A DNA stretch of 64,000 nucleotides, from assembly GCF_002929275.1 (NCBI RefSeq), contig NZ_PJIK01000002.1:311958-375957 (forward strand), in the 5' to 3' direction. Positions within the stretch are counted from its first letter, which is position 1, and the number at the start of each line of letters is the position of its first letter. Below, piece by piece: positions 1 to 9,820 of this stretch. The notes beneath the pieces are model-generated. The model made no database searches. It saw nothing but the letters and a program-made list of their open reading frames with translations, and had not been told where the DNA came from. A program made the position numbers and the translations under genes. The DNA is from Arthrobacter sp. ZGTC131. Its GTDB lineage: Bacteria > Actinomycetota > Actinomycetes > Actinomycetales > Micrococcaceae.

Positions 1-390
1 ACGCTGGTGGCGTACGGTCCGCTGGTCAAGACCGCCCGGGATGCCGCCATTGCCGCAGCGGATGAGGGAGTTTCCGTCGAAGTGATTGACCTCCGCTCCC
101 TCGCGCCGGTGGACTACGCGGCCGTGGAGGCCTCGGTCCGTAAGACGGGCAGGCTTGTCATCACGCACGAGGCGGGGCAGTCAGGAGGCCTGGGGGCCGA
201 AGTCGCCGCCAGTATCACCGAGCGCTGCTTCTACTACCTGGAGGCTGCTCCCGTGCGCGTCACGGGATTCGATGTGCCGTACCCGTACTCCAAGCTGGAG
301 ATGCACCACCTTCCCAGCCTGGACAGGATCCTCGACGGCGTTGACCGTGCGCTTGGGCGGCCGAACTCGCTGAGCGGGCTGGAAGGATGA
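1..390 (+). CDS. bkdB: Branched-chain alpha-keto acid dehydrogenase E1 beta subunit, C-terminal part
   Basis: Partial gene, open at the window start; 129 residues of the C-terminal transketolase domain are visible (THEAGQSGGLGAEVAA and the FDVPYPYSKLE region). With E1 alpha this subunit does the thiamine-diphosphate-dependent decarboxylation of branched-chain 2-oxo acids and passes the acyl group to E2. The stop overlaps the start of the E2 gene as ATGA, so the two are translationally coupled. Pyruvate dehydrogenase E1 beta has a similar C-terminus. The leucine-degradation neighbours and the M. tuberculosis-like gene order favour the branched-chain enzyme. Confidence 0.88.
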   Translation, partial: TLVAYGPLVKTARDAAIAAADEGVSVEVIDLRSLAPVDYAAVEASVRKTGRLVITHEAGQSGGLGAEVAASITERCFYYLEAAPVRVTGFDVPYPYSKLEMHHLPSLDRILDGVDRALGRPNSLSGLEG

Positions 391-1811
391 CCGCCACCAT
401 GATCAAGGAATTCCGGCTCCCCGATCTCGGCGAAGGCCTGACCGAATCCGAAATCGTCAGCTGGAAGGTGAATGTTGGCGACACCGTGAGCCTCAACCAG
501 ATCATCGCCGAAGTGGAAACGGCCAAAGCCGTCGTGGAGCTGCCCTCCCCGTTTGCCGGCGTGGTCACTGCCCTGCATGAGCAGCCGGGCACCGTGGTGG
601 AGGTGGGCAAGCCGATCGTCTCCTTCGAAGTGGAGGGCGACGCCGGCGCGCAGGCCGCCGCCGGCGGTGCGGCTGAGGCGCCCGCCGCGAAGCGGGAGCC
701 GAACCTCGTGGGGTATGGCGCCGTCGTCGAAACAACCGGGCGCCCTGCCCGCCGGCCGCGCAACTTTGCCGCCTCGCCGCCGGTTGAGACTGCCGAAGCC
801 AGGCCTGCCGAAACCGACGCGCCGCTGGTTGAGCCTGTCGAAATCAAGCCTGCCGAAACAAGGCCTCTCGAAACCAAACCCGCGGCAACGGTAGCCGGCG
901 AGCGCCCCCGCTCCACGCCGCCCGTGCGGAAGCTGGCCAAGGACCTCGGCGTGGACCTGGAGCATGTCACCGGCAGCGGCCCCGGCGGGCTGATTACCCG
1001 CGATGATGTGAGGAACTTCGTGGGCGGCGGCGACCTTCCGGCCGCGGCCCAGGAACTGGCGGGCGAGGCAGCCCGGACGCCGGAACCAGTTCCGTCCGCA
1101 CAGGCGAGTGAACGCGAAGTGCGCACGCCCATCAAGGGGGTACGCAAGTTCACGGCGGCCGCCATGGTCTCCAGCGCGTTCACGGCGCCGCACGTCACGG
1201 AGTTCCTGACCGTGGACGTCACACCGGCCATGGAGCTCCTGGCCAGGCTGAAGGCCAGCAAGGCCTTTGCCGGCCTGAAGCTGACGCCGTTGACCCTCGT
1301 GGCCAAGGCTGCCCTGATCGCCCTGCGGCGCAATCCCACCCTCAATTCCAGGTGGGATGAAGCCAACCAGGAGATCGTGCAGTTCAACTACGTGAACCTC
1401 GGGATTGCGGCAGCCACGCCGCGCGGCCTGACAGTTCCCAACATCAAGGACGCGGACCGGATGACCCTGGCGGAGCTGTCCACGGCGCTGACCGGGCTGA
1501 CCGAGACGGCCAGGGCCGGCAAGACCAGCCCGGCGGAGCTATCCGGTGGCACCATCTCCATCACCAACATCGGTGTCTTCGGGATCGACGCGGGCACGCC
1601 CATTCTCAATCCGGGCGAGGCCGCCATCCTGGCCATGGGTGCGGTGCGGAAGATGCCCTGGGAGTACCAGGACCAGATCGCGCTGAGGCAGGTCATGACC
1701 CTGAGCCTGTCCTTCGACCACCGGCTCGTCGACGGCGAGCAGGGGTCCCGGTTCCTTGCGGATGTCGGAGCCCTGTTGGCCGATCCCGGCATGGCGCTCG
1801 CAATGGTCTGA
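387..1811 (+). CDS. bkdC: Dihydrolipoamide acyltransferase (E2) of the branched-chain keto acid dehydrogenase
   Basis: 474 residues. The N-terminal lipoyl domain (about 5-80) carries the lipoylated lysine in VETAKAV (K47). A peripheral-subunit-binding domain lies near 174-210 (VRKLAKDLGVDLEHV). The catalytic acyltransferase domain runs from about 245 to the end, with the active-site HRLVDG motif near residue 445. It moves the branched acyl group from lipoyl to CoA in the cytoplasmic complex. The linker between the lipoyl and binding domains (about 130-170) is unusual: Pro/Glu/Lys-rich degenerate repeats (KPAET, RPLET) whose DNA resembles a dispersed repeat, see findings. The start is fixed by the ATGA overlap with E1 beta. 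The E3 gene is not in view. Confidence 0.93.
   Translation: MTATMIKEFRLPDLGEGLTESEIVSWKVNVGDTVSLNQIIAEVETAKAVVELPSPFAGVVTALHEQPGTVVEVGKPIVSFEVEGDAGAQAAAGGAAEAPAAKREPNLVGYGAVVETTGRPARRPRNFAASPPVETAEARPAETDAPLVEPVEIKPAETRPLETKPAATVAGERPRSTPPVRKLAKDLGVDLEHVTGSGPGGLITRDDVRNFVGGGDLPAAAQELAGEAARTPEPVPSAQASEREVRTPIKGVRKFTAAAMVSSAFTAPHVTEFLTVDVTPAMELLARLKASKAFAGLKLTPLTLVAKAALIALRRNPTLNSRWDEANQEIVQFNYVNLGIAAATPRGLTVPNIKDADRMTLAELSTALTGLTETARAGKTSPAELSGGTISITNIGVFGIDAGTPILNPGEAAILAMGAVRKMPWEYQDQIALRQVMTLSLSFDHRLVDGEQGSRFLADVGALLADPGMALAMV
826..875 (+). repeat. Degenerate repeat tract inside the bkdC linker
   Basis: TGGTTGAGCCTGTCGAAA at 826-843 is followed by two 15-bp variants (AAGCCTGCCGAAACA at 846-860, AGGCCTCTCGAAACC at 861-875). 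Related copies precede it at 782-800 and 801-815. The reading frame stays open and gives the repeating VEPVEI/KPAET/RPLET linker. The 18-mer resembles a short dispersed repeat that I recall from intergenic DNA of Micrococcales. Confidence 0.6.
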
Positions 1812-1888
1812 AGCACTATGACCGGCCCTGGCCCCCATGAACGTTGCTGTCCGGCGACGGCTGTGAGGGCCAGGGCCGTTCGTGCGGC

Positions 1889-2566
1889 CTAGCCGGGCGC
1901 GGTGAGGGCTGCCAGCGCCATGTTCTCCAGCAGCGGCCGTGCCGATTTGATGGCCATCCTCCGGCCGTGGTTGCGGACCGAATGCGGCGTGGAATTGATC
2001 AGTCCGAAGGTTGCATGGGCGCGCATCCGGAGGTCGGCCGTGTCCGTTTCAGCGTGAATCCCCGCCAGGACGTCCACCCAGAGCTCCACGTAGCTGCGCT
2101 GCAGCGCCCGGACGTGGGCCTGGTCCTCGTCCGTGAGGTTGCTGAAGTCCCTGTCCTGGACCCGGATCACGTCCGGATTGCTGAGCGCAAAGTCCACATG
2201 GAACTGGACCAGCCGGCCCAGCGCCGCCAGGGGGTCGGCGGCGTCGGCAACAACCCGCCGGCCGCCGTCGAGCAGGTCCTGGCTGACCGTCAGGAGGAGG
2301 GCGCCCAGCACGGCCTGCTTCCCCGGGAAGTGGCGGTACACGGCGGGGCCGCTCACCCCGGCAGCTGCACCCAGGTCCTCTAGCGAGACCCGGTTGAAAC
2401 CGTTGGCAGAGAAGAGGGAGGCGGCGGCGGACAGGAGAGCCTGCCTGCGGGTCTCCTTGGCCCGGCTGCGCTGGGTGGCACGGCTGGGCGCCGCGTCCTG
2501 GTCCGGCGGGGCGGGCAGTGCGGCGTCGCTGCCCTCGGCAAGCTGGCCGTGCTCCGTGATCTGCAC
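1889..2566 (-). CDS. TetR-family transcriptional regulator of the adjacent leucine-degradation operon
   Basis: Helix-turn-helix repressor. An N-terminal TetR domain (LLSAAASLFSANGF, then LEDLGAAAGVSGPAVYRHFPGK) is followed by a helical ligand-binding domain ending in NSTPHSVRNHG. The frame opens further upstream, but GAGGAGG lies four bases before the GTG at 2566, so I start there (225 residues); an ATG at 2587 would place the ribosome-binding site inside the gene. It is divergent from the carboxylase operon, as Rv2506 is in M. tuberculosis. The likely operators are the twin inverted repeats at 2622-2663. The inducer is unknown; an acyl-CoA of leucine breakdown is a reasonable guess. Confidence 0.88.
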   Translation of the reverse strand: MQITEHGQLAEGSDAALPAPPDQDAAPSRATQRSRAKETRRQALLSAAASLFSANGFNRVSLEDLGAAAGVSGPAVYRHFPGKQAVLGALLLTVSQDLLDGGRRVVADAADPLAALGRLVQFHVDFALSNPDVIRVQDRDFSNLTDEDQAHVRALQRSYVELWVDVLAGIHAETDTADLRMRAHATFGLINSTPHSVRNHGRRMAIKSARPLLENMALAALTAPG

Positions 2567-2609
2567 ATTTCCTCCTCGAAACTGCAAACTCTAGCAACTC
2601 GTCCGTGTG

Positions 2610-2663
2610 TTGGACATCACAGTTAATAGAGACTAACCTAAATTTCAGTTACATGGCACTAAC
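2610..2663 (+). promoter_or_regulatory. Promoter and twin TetR-type operators of the leucine catabolic operon
   Basis: TTGGAC at 2610-2615 and TAACCT at 2634-2639 form a sigma-70-like promoter with 18-bp spacing. Two 16-bp sites of the form GTTA-N8-TAAC lie at 2622-2637 and 2648-2663, exactly 26 bp apart. They share the extended pattern CAGTTA-N6-ACTAACC. The first overlaps the -10 box; the second covers the expected start of transcription. This is classic repressor geometry. The binding protein is inferred from proximity. Confidence 0.65.
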
Positions 2664-2719
2664 CGAAAGTGGCAGGGCCCGGCGGAAACCCGGGCCGGCC
2701 AGGGAAATGGAAGCGGTCA

Positions 2720-4327
2720 ATGGAGACACTCGCCAGCAAGCTGGACGCCACCAGCGAGGCCTTTGCGGCCAACAGCCTCGCCCAGGAGGCGCTCGCCGGC
2801 GAACTGCGGAAGCGGCTCGCCACGGCGGCCCAGGGCGGGCCGGAGAAATCCCGCGAGCGCCACGTGGCACGGGGCAAGCTCCTGCCGAGGGAGCGGATCA
2901 ACCAGCTCCTGGACGACGGCAGCCCCTTCCTTGAGATTGCCCCGCTGGCGGCCAACGGTATGTACAACGATGACTCGCCGGGCGCCGGTGTGATCGCGGG
3001 CATCGGGCTGGTCCACGGGCGCCAGGTCCTGGTCATCTCCAACGACGCCACGGTTAAGGGCGGCACCTACTATCCGATGACGGTGAAGAAGCACCTGCGG
3101 GCCCAGGAGATCGCGCTGGAAAACCGGCTGCCGTGCATCTACCTCGTGGATTCCGGCGGAGCCTTCCTGCCCAAGCAGGACGAGGTCTTCCCGGACAAGG
3201 AGCACTTCGGCCGGATCTTCTACAACCAGGCCCGGATGTCCGCGGCCAAGATTCCCCAGATTGCCTCCGTGATGGGCTCCTGCACGGCCGGCGGCGCCTA
3301 CGTTCCGGCCATGAGCGACGAAACGGTCATTGTGCGCAACCAGGGAACGATCTTCCTGGGCGGGCCGCCGCTGGTGAAGGCCGCCATCGGGGAGATCGTC
3401 ACGGCCGAGGAACTGGGCGGCGGCGATGTCCACTCCCGCATCTCCGGCGTCACGGACCATTTGGCGGAAAACGACGAACACGCCCTGCAGATCGTACGGG
3501 ACATCGTCTCCACCCTGCCCAGGCCTGCTGCGCCCGCCTGGGACGTGGACACCACCGTCGAGCCCGCAGTGGACCCCGCCGAGCTCTATGGTGCCGTCCC
3601 CACGGACGTCAACGCGCAGTACGACGTGCGCGAGGTCATCGCCCGCCTGGTGGACGGCAGCCGGTTCCACGAGTTCAAGAAGAATTACGGCACCACCCTT
3701 GTCACGGGCTTTGCGAAGCTGCACGGGCACCCCGTGGGCATCGTGGCCAACAACGGCGTGCTCTTCAGCGAATCCTCGCTCAAGGGCGCCCACTTCATCG
3801 AGCTCTGCGACCAGCGCGGCATCCCGCTGATCTTCCTGCAGAACCTCTCCGGCTTCATGGTGGGCAAGGACTACGAACAGGGCGGCATCGCCAAGAACGG
3901 CGCCAAGATGGTCACGGCAGTCGCCACCGCCCGCGTGCCCAAGCTGACCGTGGTGATCGGCGGATCCTTCGGCGCCGGGAACTATTCGATGTGCGGACGG
4001 GCCTATTCCCCGAGGTTCCTCTGGATGTGGCCTGCGAGCCGCATCTCCGTCATGGGCGGCAACCAGGCCTCGAGCGTGCTGGCCACCGTGAAGCGTGACC
4101 AGTACGACGCCGCCGGGCAGGAATGGTCCGCCGAGGACGAGGAGGCCTTCAAGGCTCCCATCAGGCAGCAGTACGAGGACCAGGGGAGCCCCTACTATTC
4201 CACCGCCCGCCTCTGGGATGACGGCGTGATCGATCCCGCCGACACCCGCACCGTCCTGGGGCTGGCGCTCGACGTCGTCTCCCGCACCCCGCTGCCGGAG
4301 ACCTCCTTCGGCCTCTTCCGGATGTGA
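2720..4327 (+). CDS. accD1: Acyl-CoA carboxylase beta subunit (methylcrotonyl-CoA carboxylase type)
   Basis: 535 residues, the usual length for MCC-beta. It carries two carboxyltransferase domains, with acyl-CoA-binding glycine-rich stretches ([16 protein letters not shown] and [20 protein letters not shown]). The enzyme moves CO2 from biotin to 3-methylcrotonyl-CoA in leucine breakdown. An open GTG exists at 2669, but the ATG at 2720 gives the family N-terminus (METLASKLD) and has GGAAG seven bases upstream. It is the first gene of the operon under the twin-operator promoter. The biotin-carrying partner starts 8 bp after the stop. Geranyl-CoA or another acyl-CoA carboxylase is less likely given the neighbours. 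Confidence 0.92.
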   Translation: METLASKLDATSEAFAANSLAQEALAGELRKRLATAAQGGPEKSRERHVARGKLLPRERINQLLDDGSPFLEIAPLAANGMYNDDSPGAGVIAGIGLVHGRQVLVISNDATVKGGTYYPMTVKKHLRAQEIALENRLPCIYLVDSGGAFLPKQDEVFPDKEHFGRIFYNQARMSAAKIPQIASVMGSCTAGGAYVPAMSDETVIVRNQGTIFLGGPPLVKAAIGEIVTAEELGGGDVHSRISGVTDHLAENDEHALQIVRDIVSTLPRPAAPAWDVDTTVEPAVDPAELYGAVPTDVNAQYDVREVIARLVDGSRFHEFKKNYGTTLVTGFAKLHGHPVGIVANNGVLFSESSLKGAHFIELCDQRGIPLIFLQNLSGFMVGKDYEQGGIAKNGAKMVTAVATARVPKLTVVIGGSFGAGNYSMCGRAYSPRFLWMWPASRISVMGGNQASSVLATVKRDQYDAAGQEWSAEDEEAFKAPIRQQYEDQGSPYYSTARLWDDGVIDPADTRTVLGLALDVVSRTPLPETSFGLFRM

Positions 4328-4334
4328 GTCGGCT

Positions 4335-6536
4335 ATGACAAATCCAGCAATGACGAATTCAACCAATACCCACCCTTTCCACACTGTCCTCGTGGCCAAC
4401 CGCGGCGAGATCGCCTGCCGGGTGATCAGGACACTGCACGCCATGGGCATCCGTTCGGTCGCCGTCTACAGCGACGCCGACGCCGATGCCCGTCACGTGC
4501 GGGAAGCGGACGTCGCCGTGCGGATTGGTCCCGCCACCGCGGCCGAAAGCTACCTGAAGATCGAGGCGATCATCAGGGCCTGCAAGGATACGGGAGCCCA
4601 GGCGGTGCATCCCGGTTACGGTTTCCTGAGCGAGAACGTCGACTTCGCCCGTGCGCTGGAGGCCGCCGGCATCGCCTTCATCGGCCCCGGCGTCGAATCC
4701 CTGGAAGTCATGGGGGACAAGATCCGTTCCAAGAACCACGTGGCCGGATACGGCGTTCCGGTGGTCCCCGGCATTGCCGAACCGGGCCTGACGGACGAGG
4801 ACCTGATCGGCGCGGCCCCGGCAGTGGGCTACCCGCTGCTCATCAAACCGTCCGCGGGCGGCGGCGGTAAGGGCATGCACGTGGTGGAACGGCCGGAGGA
4901 CCTGCCGGCAACGCTGGCCACCGCCCGGCGCGTCGCGGCCAGTGCGTTCGGCGACGACACCCTCTTCCTGGAACGCCTGGTTATGGCGCCGCGGCACATC
5001 GAAGTGCAGGTGCTCGCGGACACGCACGGAAACGTCATCCACCTGGGGGAGCGCGAGTGCTCCCTGCAGCGCAGGCACCAGAAAGTGATCGAGGAAGCGC
5101 CGTCGCCGCTCCTGGAATCACTGGCCGACGGCGCAGCCACTCGGGCGCGCATCGGCGAGGCGGCATGCCAGGCGGCCCGCAGCGTCCACTACACGGGCGC
5201 CGGCACCGTGGAGTTCCTCGTCTCGGACAATGCCCCGGACGAGTTCTACTTCATGGAGATGAACACGCGCCTGCAGGTGGAGCATCCGGTCACTGAAATG
5301 GTCACCGGGGTGGACCTCGTGGAGTGGCAGGTGCGCATCGCCGCCGGCGAGGTGCTCACGGTGGCGCAGGACGATGTCGTGCTTAACGGCCACGCCGCAG
5401 AAGCGCGCGTTTACGCGGAGGTCCCGGAGCGGAACTTCCTGCCGTCCTCCGGCGAGGTGGTCCTGCTGGATGAGCGGGGCAGAACCTTTACGGCCCTGGC
5501 GGACCTGGATTCCTTCACCCCCGCCTCCGCGGACCCGCACATCCGCATCGACTCCTCGCTGCAGCCGGGGCTGGAAATTTCCAGCGACTACGATCCCATG
5601 CTCTCCAAGGTCATCGCCTGGGGCCCGGACCGGAAGGCGGCGCTCGACAAACTTGATACGGCGCTGGAGCGGTACGTCGTCCTGGGGGTCGGAACCAACG
5701 TGGAGTACCTGCGGCTCCTGATCAACGACGACGACGTCCGCGCCGGCCGCCTCGACACGACCCTGATTGACCGCAAGATGCCGGACCTCACGTTCCGGAG
5801 CATCGGCGACACCGAACTCATCGCCGCGGCCCTCCCGTTCTGGGTCACTGACGAGCCTCCCGCCGGAGTGACGTCACCGTGGAACACCGGCCGGGGCTGG
5901 CGGCTGGGCACTCCCGCTCCTTGGCGGATGAGCTTCGGCCTTCCCGGCGGGGCCATGGCCACCGTAGCCATCACGTGGTTGAGCGACCTGGACCTTGGCC
6001 ACGCCCTGGTCCGTGTCAACAACGGGCCGGAGCACAAGGTCCTGGTCCTGGCGTTGAGCAGCGAGTCCGTCGACCTTGAGGTCGACGGGCAGGAACACAC
6101 CTTCGCGCTCGGCTCCTACTGGGAAGACCACCCCCGGGAGGGGCGTCCACAGCAGGTCTTCGTGGGTAACGGCGGCTGGTCCGGCGGGCTCGACGTCCTC
6201 ACCCGCGAATCCCGCCTCGCTCGCGTGCTCGCAGCCATGGAGCGTGAAGAAGGCGTGGCCGATCCGGAAGTCCGCTCACCCATGCCCGGGACCGTCGTGT
6301 CAGTCTCCGTGCACAACGGCGAAACCGTGGAAGCCGGGCAGGTGCTGCTCTCCGTGGAAGCGATGAAGATGGAGCACCAGCTCGTGGCCGAAGTGGCCGG
6401 GACGGTGAATGTCAGCGTAAAAACCGGAGACCTGGTGAAAGCGGACCAGGTGCTCGCCACGATCCACGCCGAGCCGGCCGCCGGCACGTCAAAACCCCTC
6501 ATCCAAGACCCAACCAATGAACGTAAGGAAGCCTAG
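4335..6536 (+). CDS. accA1: Acyl-CoA carboxylase alpha subunit (biotin carboxylase plus biotin carrier)
   Basis: 733 residues. The N-terminal biotin carboxylase starts with [16 protein letters not shown], followed by the ATP-grasp loop ([14 protein letters not shown]) and the [14 protein letters not shown] active-site segment. A central BT-like region links to a C-terminal biotinyl domain with EAMKMEH, whose lysine (about residue 678) carries biotin. It carboxylates its own biotin with ATP and bicarbonate for use by the beta subunit. ATG 4335 follows the beta-subunit stop by 7 bp. The order beta-alpha-dehydrogenase matches accD1-accA1-fadE19 of mycobacteria. Confidence 0.93.
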   Translation: MTNPAMTNSTNTHPFHTVLVANRGEIACRVIRTLHAMGIRSVAVYSDADADARHVREADVAVRIGPATAAESYLKIEAIIRACKDTGAQAVHPGYGFLSENVDFARALEAAGIAFIGPGVESLEVMGDKIRSKNHVAGYGVPVVPGIAEPGLTDEDLIGAAPAVGYPLLIKPSAGGGGKGMHVVERPEDLPATLATARRVAASAFGDDTLFLERLVMAPRHIEVQVLADTHGNVIHLGERECSLQRRHQKVIEEAPSPLLESLADGAATRARIGEAACQAARSVHYTGAGTVEFLVSDNAPDEFYFMEMNTRLQVEHPVTEMVTGVDLVEWQVRIAAGEVLTVAQDDVVLNGHAAEARVYAEVPERNFLPSSGEVVLLDERGRTFTALADLDSFTPASADPHIRIDSSLQPGLEISSDYDPMLSKVIAWGPDRKAALDKLDTALERYVVLGVGTNVEYLRLLINDDDVRAGRLDTTLIDRKMPDLTFRSIGDTELIAAALPFWVTDEPPAGVTSPWNTGRGWRLGTPAPWRMSFGLPGGAMATVAITWLSDLDLGHALVRVNNGPEHKVLVLALSSESVDLEVDGQEHTFALGSYWEDHPREGRPQQVFVGNGGWSGGLDVLTRESRLARVLAAMEREEGVADPEVRSPMPGTVVSVSVHNGETVEAGQVLLSVEAMKMEHQLVAEVAGTVNVSVKTGDLVKADQVLATIHAEPAAGTSKPLIQDPTNERKEA

Positions 6537-6538
6537 CT

Positions 6539-7702
6539 ATGGCCGATTTTGAGCTCAGCGAGGAATACCAGGACCTCAGCAACACCGTCCGGGAGTTTGC
6601 CGACGAGGTCGTCGCGCCCGTCTCGGCCAAGCACGACGAAGAGCACAGCTTCCCCTACGAAGTTGTCTCCCAGATGGCGGACATGGGCCTGTTCGGCCTG
6701 CCATTCCCTGAGGAGTCCGGCGGCATGGGCGGCGACTACTTCGCCCTGGCCCTCGCGCTGGAACAGCTGGGAAGGGTGGACCAGTCCGTGGCCATCACGC
6801 TGGAAGCAGGCGTTTCCCTGGGCGCCATGCCCGTCCACCGCTTCGGAACCGATGCCCAGAAGGAGGAATGGCTCCCGCTGCTCGCGTCCGGAAAGGCGCT
6901 CGCCGGCTTCGGCCTGACCGAACCGGAGGCAGGCTCGGACGCCGGCGGCACCAAGACCACCGCCAGGCTGGAAGACGGGCACTGGGTCATCAACGGCAAC
7001 AAGGAGTTCATCACCAACTCCGGGACCGACATCACCCGGCTGGTGACCGTGACCGCGGTGACCGGCCAGCACGAGCGCAAGGACGGCAGCGTCAAGAAGG
7101 AAATCTCCACCATCCTGGTGCCCACCGACACGCCCGGGTTCAAGGCCGAGAAGGCGTACAACAAGGTGGGCTGGAATGCCTCCGACACCCACCCTTTGAC
7201 GCTGAAGGATGTCCGCGTTCCCGAGGCCAACCTCCTGGGTGAACAGGGACGCGGCTACGCCAACTTCCTGTCCATCCTGGACGAAGGCCGCATCGCCATC
7301 GCCGCTCTGGCCACGGGTGCGGCCCAGGGTTGTGTGGATCTCTCGGTCCGCTACGCCAAGGACCGCAGCGCCTTCGGCCACAACATCGGCAAGTACCAGG
7401 CCATCTCCTTCAAGATTGCCCGCATGCAGGCACGCGCCCACACCGCGCGGCTGGCCTACTACGACGCGGCCGCCAGGATGCTCGCGGGCAAGCCGTTCAA
7501 GACCCAGGCGGCCATCGCTAAGATGGTCGCAGGCGAGGCAGCCATGGACAACGCGCGGGACGCTACCCAGGTGTTCGGCGGCTATGGCTTCATCAACGAA
7601 TTCACCGTGGCACGTCATTACCGCGACTCCAAGATTCTTGAGGTAGGCGAGGGCACCACGGAGGTCCAGCTGATGCTGATCGCCCGGGAACTCGGACTGT
7701 AG
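6539..7702 (+). CDS. Acyl-CoA dehydrogenase, probable isovaleryl-CoA dehydrogenase
   Basis: 387 residues, full-length acyl-CoA dehydrogenase. It shows the FAD/substrate-binding [19 protein letters not shown] motif, a C-terminal [12 protein letters not shown] segment, and [10 protein letters not shown] with the Glu expected to be the catalytic base in the EGT position. Human isovaleryl-CoA dehydrogenase has its base elsewhere, in an ERLVLA helix; here that helix reads LDEGRIAIA. So the exact acyl specificity is inferred from operon context (leucine carboxylase genes upstream), not from residues. The start is 2 bp after the accA1 stop. It is equivalent in position to mycobacterial fadE19. Confidence 0.88.
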   Translation: MADFELSEEYQDLSNTVREFADEVVAPVSAKHDEEHSFPYEVVSQMADMGLFGLPFPEESGGMGGDYFALALALEQLGRVDQSVAITLEAGVSLGAMPVHRFGTDAQKEEWLPLLASGKALAGFGLTEPEAGSDAGGTKTTARLEDGHWVINGNKEFITNSGTDITRLVTVTAVTGQHERKDGSVKKEISTILVPTDTPGFKAEKAYNKVGWNASDTHPLTLKDVRVPEANLLGEQGRGYANFLSILDEGRIAIAALATGAAQGCVDLSVRYAKDRSAFGHNIGKYQAISFKIARMQARAHTARLAYYDAAARMLAGKPFKTQAAIAKMVAGEAAMDNARDATQVFGGYGFINEFTVARHYRDSKILEVGEGTTEVQLMLIARELGL

Positions 7703-7722
7703 CCGGCCTGAAAGGATCAACG

Positions 7723-8514
7723 ATGATTGACAAGGTTGTTGCCAGCGCTGCTGAAGCGGTCGCGGACATTCAGGACGGCGCGTCCCTCGCCGTCGGAGGG
7801 TTCGGCCTGTGCGGGATTCCGGTGGCCCTCATTGACGCCCTCCACGACCGCGGCGCCAAGGACCTGGAGACTGTGAGCAACAACTGCGGCGTGGACGACT
7901 GGGGCCTCGGCATCCTGCTCAAGGACGGCCGGATCCGCCGCACCGTCAGCTCGTACGTCGGGGAGAACAAGGAGTTCGCCCGGCAGTACCTCTCCGGCGA
8001 GCTCGAAGTGGTGCTTACCCCGCAGGGAACGCTGGCGGAGAAGCTGCGCGCCGGCGGTGCCGGCATCCCGGCGTTCTACACGAAGGCGGGCGTGGGCACC
8101 CAGGTGTCCGACGGCGGCCTGCCGCAGAAGTACGACGCCGACGGCAGTATCGCGATCGCCTCCGCTCCCAAGGAAGTGCGGAGCTTCGGCGGTGTGGAGT
8201 ACGTCCTCGAAGAGTCCCTTACGCCCGACTTCGGCCTGGTCCACGCGTGGAAGGGAGACCGCCACGGCAACCTGGTCTTCCACGCCACGGCGATGAACTT
8301 CAACCCGCTCTGTGCTATGGCGGGCAGGGTCACCATCGCCGAGGTCGAGGAGCTGGTGGAGCCGGGGGAGCTGGATCCCGAACACGTCCACGTCCCCGGA
8401 ATCTTCGTCCAGCGGATCGTCCTCGCGCCCGAGAGCGAGAAGCGCATCGAAAAGCGGACCGTGGCCCTCTCGGCACAGTCTGCAGCCGGCACCACCGACC
8501 AGGCAGGAGCGTAG
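7723..8514 (+). CDS. scoA: 3-oxoacid CoA-transferase subunit A
   Basis: 263 residues. Family I CoA-transferase alpha chain with the oxyanion-hole/CoA motif [16 protein letters not shown] and the [11 protein letters not shown] segment. With subunit B it moves CoA from succinyl-CoA to acetoacetate, the end product of leucine degradation, feeding it to the TCA cycle and thiolase. AAAGGA precedes the ATG. The next gene starts 2 bp after the stop. Confidence 0.92.
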   Translation: MIDKVVASAAEAVADIQDGASLAVGGFGLCGIPVALIDALHDRGAKDLETVSNNCGVDDWGLGILLKDGRIRRTVSSYVGENKEFARQYLSGELEVVLTPQGTLAEKLRAGGAGIPAFYTKAGVGTQVSDGGLPQKYDADGSIAIASAPKEVRSFGGVEYVLEESLTPDFGLVHAWKGDRHGNLVFHATAMNFNPLCAMAGRVTIAEVEELVEPGELDPEHVHVPGIFVQRIVLAPESEKRIEKRTVALSAQSAAGTTDQAGA

Positions 8515-8516
8515 CC

Positions 8517-9257
8517 ATGGAGTCGAACAGCCCGCAGGAGGCCCCGCCCCGCCCCGAAGCCGTCCGTCACGAGTACCGGCGTGCCGCCGCGTCCCACCCG
8601 GAGGGCAAGGGATGGACGCGCAACGAACTCGCGGCCCGGGTGGCGCAGGAACTCAGCAACGGCCAGTACGTCAACCTGGGCATCGGCATGCCCACGCTGA
8701 TTCCGAACTACATCCCCGCCGGCGTGGAGGTGGTCCTGCACTCGGAGAACGGCATCCTGGGCGTCGGCCCCTACCCCGGCGAAGACGAAGTGGACCCTGA
8801 CCTGATCAATGCCGGCAAGGAAACCGTGACGGTCAACAAGGGCGCCGCCTTCTTCGACTCGTCGCTGTCCTTCGGCATGATCCGGGGCGGGCATGTGGAC
8901 GTGGCCGTGCTCGGCGCCATGGAGGTTGCCGCCAACGGGGACCTGGCCAACTGGATGATCCCGGGCAAGATGGTCAAGGGCATGGGCGGCGCCATGGACC
9001 TGGTGTTCGGCGCCAAGAAGGTGATCGTGATGATGGAGCACGTGGACCGGAACGGCCGGCCCAAGATCGTGGAGCGGTGCACGCTGCCGCTCACCGGCAA
9101 GGCCTGTGTGGACCGCATCATCACCGACCTCGCCGTCATCGACGTGACGCCGGACGGGCTGGTGCTGCGCGAGCTGGCACCGAACGTCTCGGCGGAGGAC
9201 GTCGCCGCGGCCACCGGCGTCGAACTCCTCGAGGAAGACCAGGAACTGACCGTATGA
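8517..9257 (+). CDS. scoB: 3-oxoacid CoA-transferase subunit B
   Basis: 246 residues. Family I CoA-transferase beta chain with the [12 protein letters not shown] segment holding the catalytic glutamate, plus [14 protein letters not shown]. The frame is open far upstream within scoA, but the ATG at 8517, directly after the scoA stop, is the sensible start. About 30 residues at the N-terminus (Pro/Glu/Ala-rich) precede the first family motif, slightly longer than typical. The stop overlaps the next start as ATGA. Confidence 0.92.
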   Translation: MESNSPQEAPPRPEAVRHEYRRAAASHPEGKGWTRNELAARVAQELSNGQYVNLGIGMPTLIPNYIPAGVEVVLHSENGILGVGPYPGEDEVDPDLINAGKETVTVNKGAAFFDSSLSFGMIRGGHVDVAVLGAMEVAANGDLANWMIPGKMVKGMGGAMDLVFGAKKVIVMMEHVDRNGRPKIVERCTLPLTGKACVDRIITDLAVIDVTPDGLVLRELAPNVSAEDVAAATGVELLEEDQELTV

Positions 9258-9805
9258 CGGCGAACCCTGAACGGAGTGCTGAGGGGGTGTCGGCCGGCCC
9301 AGCCGCCGGCAGCCCCCGGGTGATCGAACAGCGCGGGCTCTACTTCGAGGAGCTCGAGGAAGGCGTGGTGTACGCGCACCGTCCGGGCCGGACGGTCACC
9401 GAAACCGACAACGTCCTGTTCACCACCATGACCATGAACACGCAGGGGCTGCACCTTGACGCGGCGTGGAGCGCGGGGCAGCCGTTCGGCCAGCGGCTGG
9501 TGAACTCCATGTTCACACTGGCCACCGTCGTCGGGCAGTCCGTTCCACAGCTGACGCAGGGCACCATCATCGCCCAGCTGGGACTGACCGACGTGTCCTT
9601 TCCCGGCCCGCTGTACCACGGCGACACGCTCTACACCGAGACCGTCATCACCGGCAAGCGGCTCTCCGGATCCCGGCCGGGCCAGGGGATCGTGACCATG
9701 AAGCACACCGGCCGCAATCAGGACGGCACCGTGGTGGCCCTCGCGACGCGCAGCTGCCTGATGTGGACGCGGGAGGCGCACATGCAGGCGCCGACGCAAA
9801 AATAA
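9254..9805 (+). CDS. MaoC-family acyl-CoA hydratase, probable 3-methylglutaconyl-CoA / itaconyl-CoA hydratase
   Basis: 183 residues, a MaoC/hot-dog fold hydratase ([34 protein letters not shown], where His and the preceding Asn/Asp side chains form the usual hydratase site). It sits where M. tuberculosis has Rv2499c, reported as an (R)-specific hydratase acting on itaconyl-CoA and in leucine breakdown. No crotonase-type methylglutaconyl-CoA hydratase is present in the operon, which supports this role. The ATG overlaps the scoB stop (ATGA), so it is coupled to it. Confidence 0.8.
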   Translation: MTANPERSAEGVSAGPAAGSPRVIEQRGLYFEELEEGVVYAHRPGRTVTETDNVLFTTMTMNTQGLHLDAAWSAGQPFGQRLVNSMFTLATVVGQSVPQLTQGTIIAQLGLTDVSFPGPLYHGDTLYTETVITGKRLSGSRPGQGIVTMKHTGRNQDGTVVALATRSCLMWTREAHMQAPTQK

Positions 9806-9820
9806 TCGGACAATGACTGT

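Noticed and set aside
2717-4450. Long antisense open frame opposite accD1
   Set aside because: Shadow of the carboxylase gene; its sequence is a low-complexity reflection with no promoter or ribosome-binding site.
9809-9814. GACAAT as an internal leaderless promoter for the CitE-like lyase
   Set aside because: Spacing fits but the hexamer is weak and the gene lies 15 bp after the previous one in an operon; kept only as a remark in that entry.
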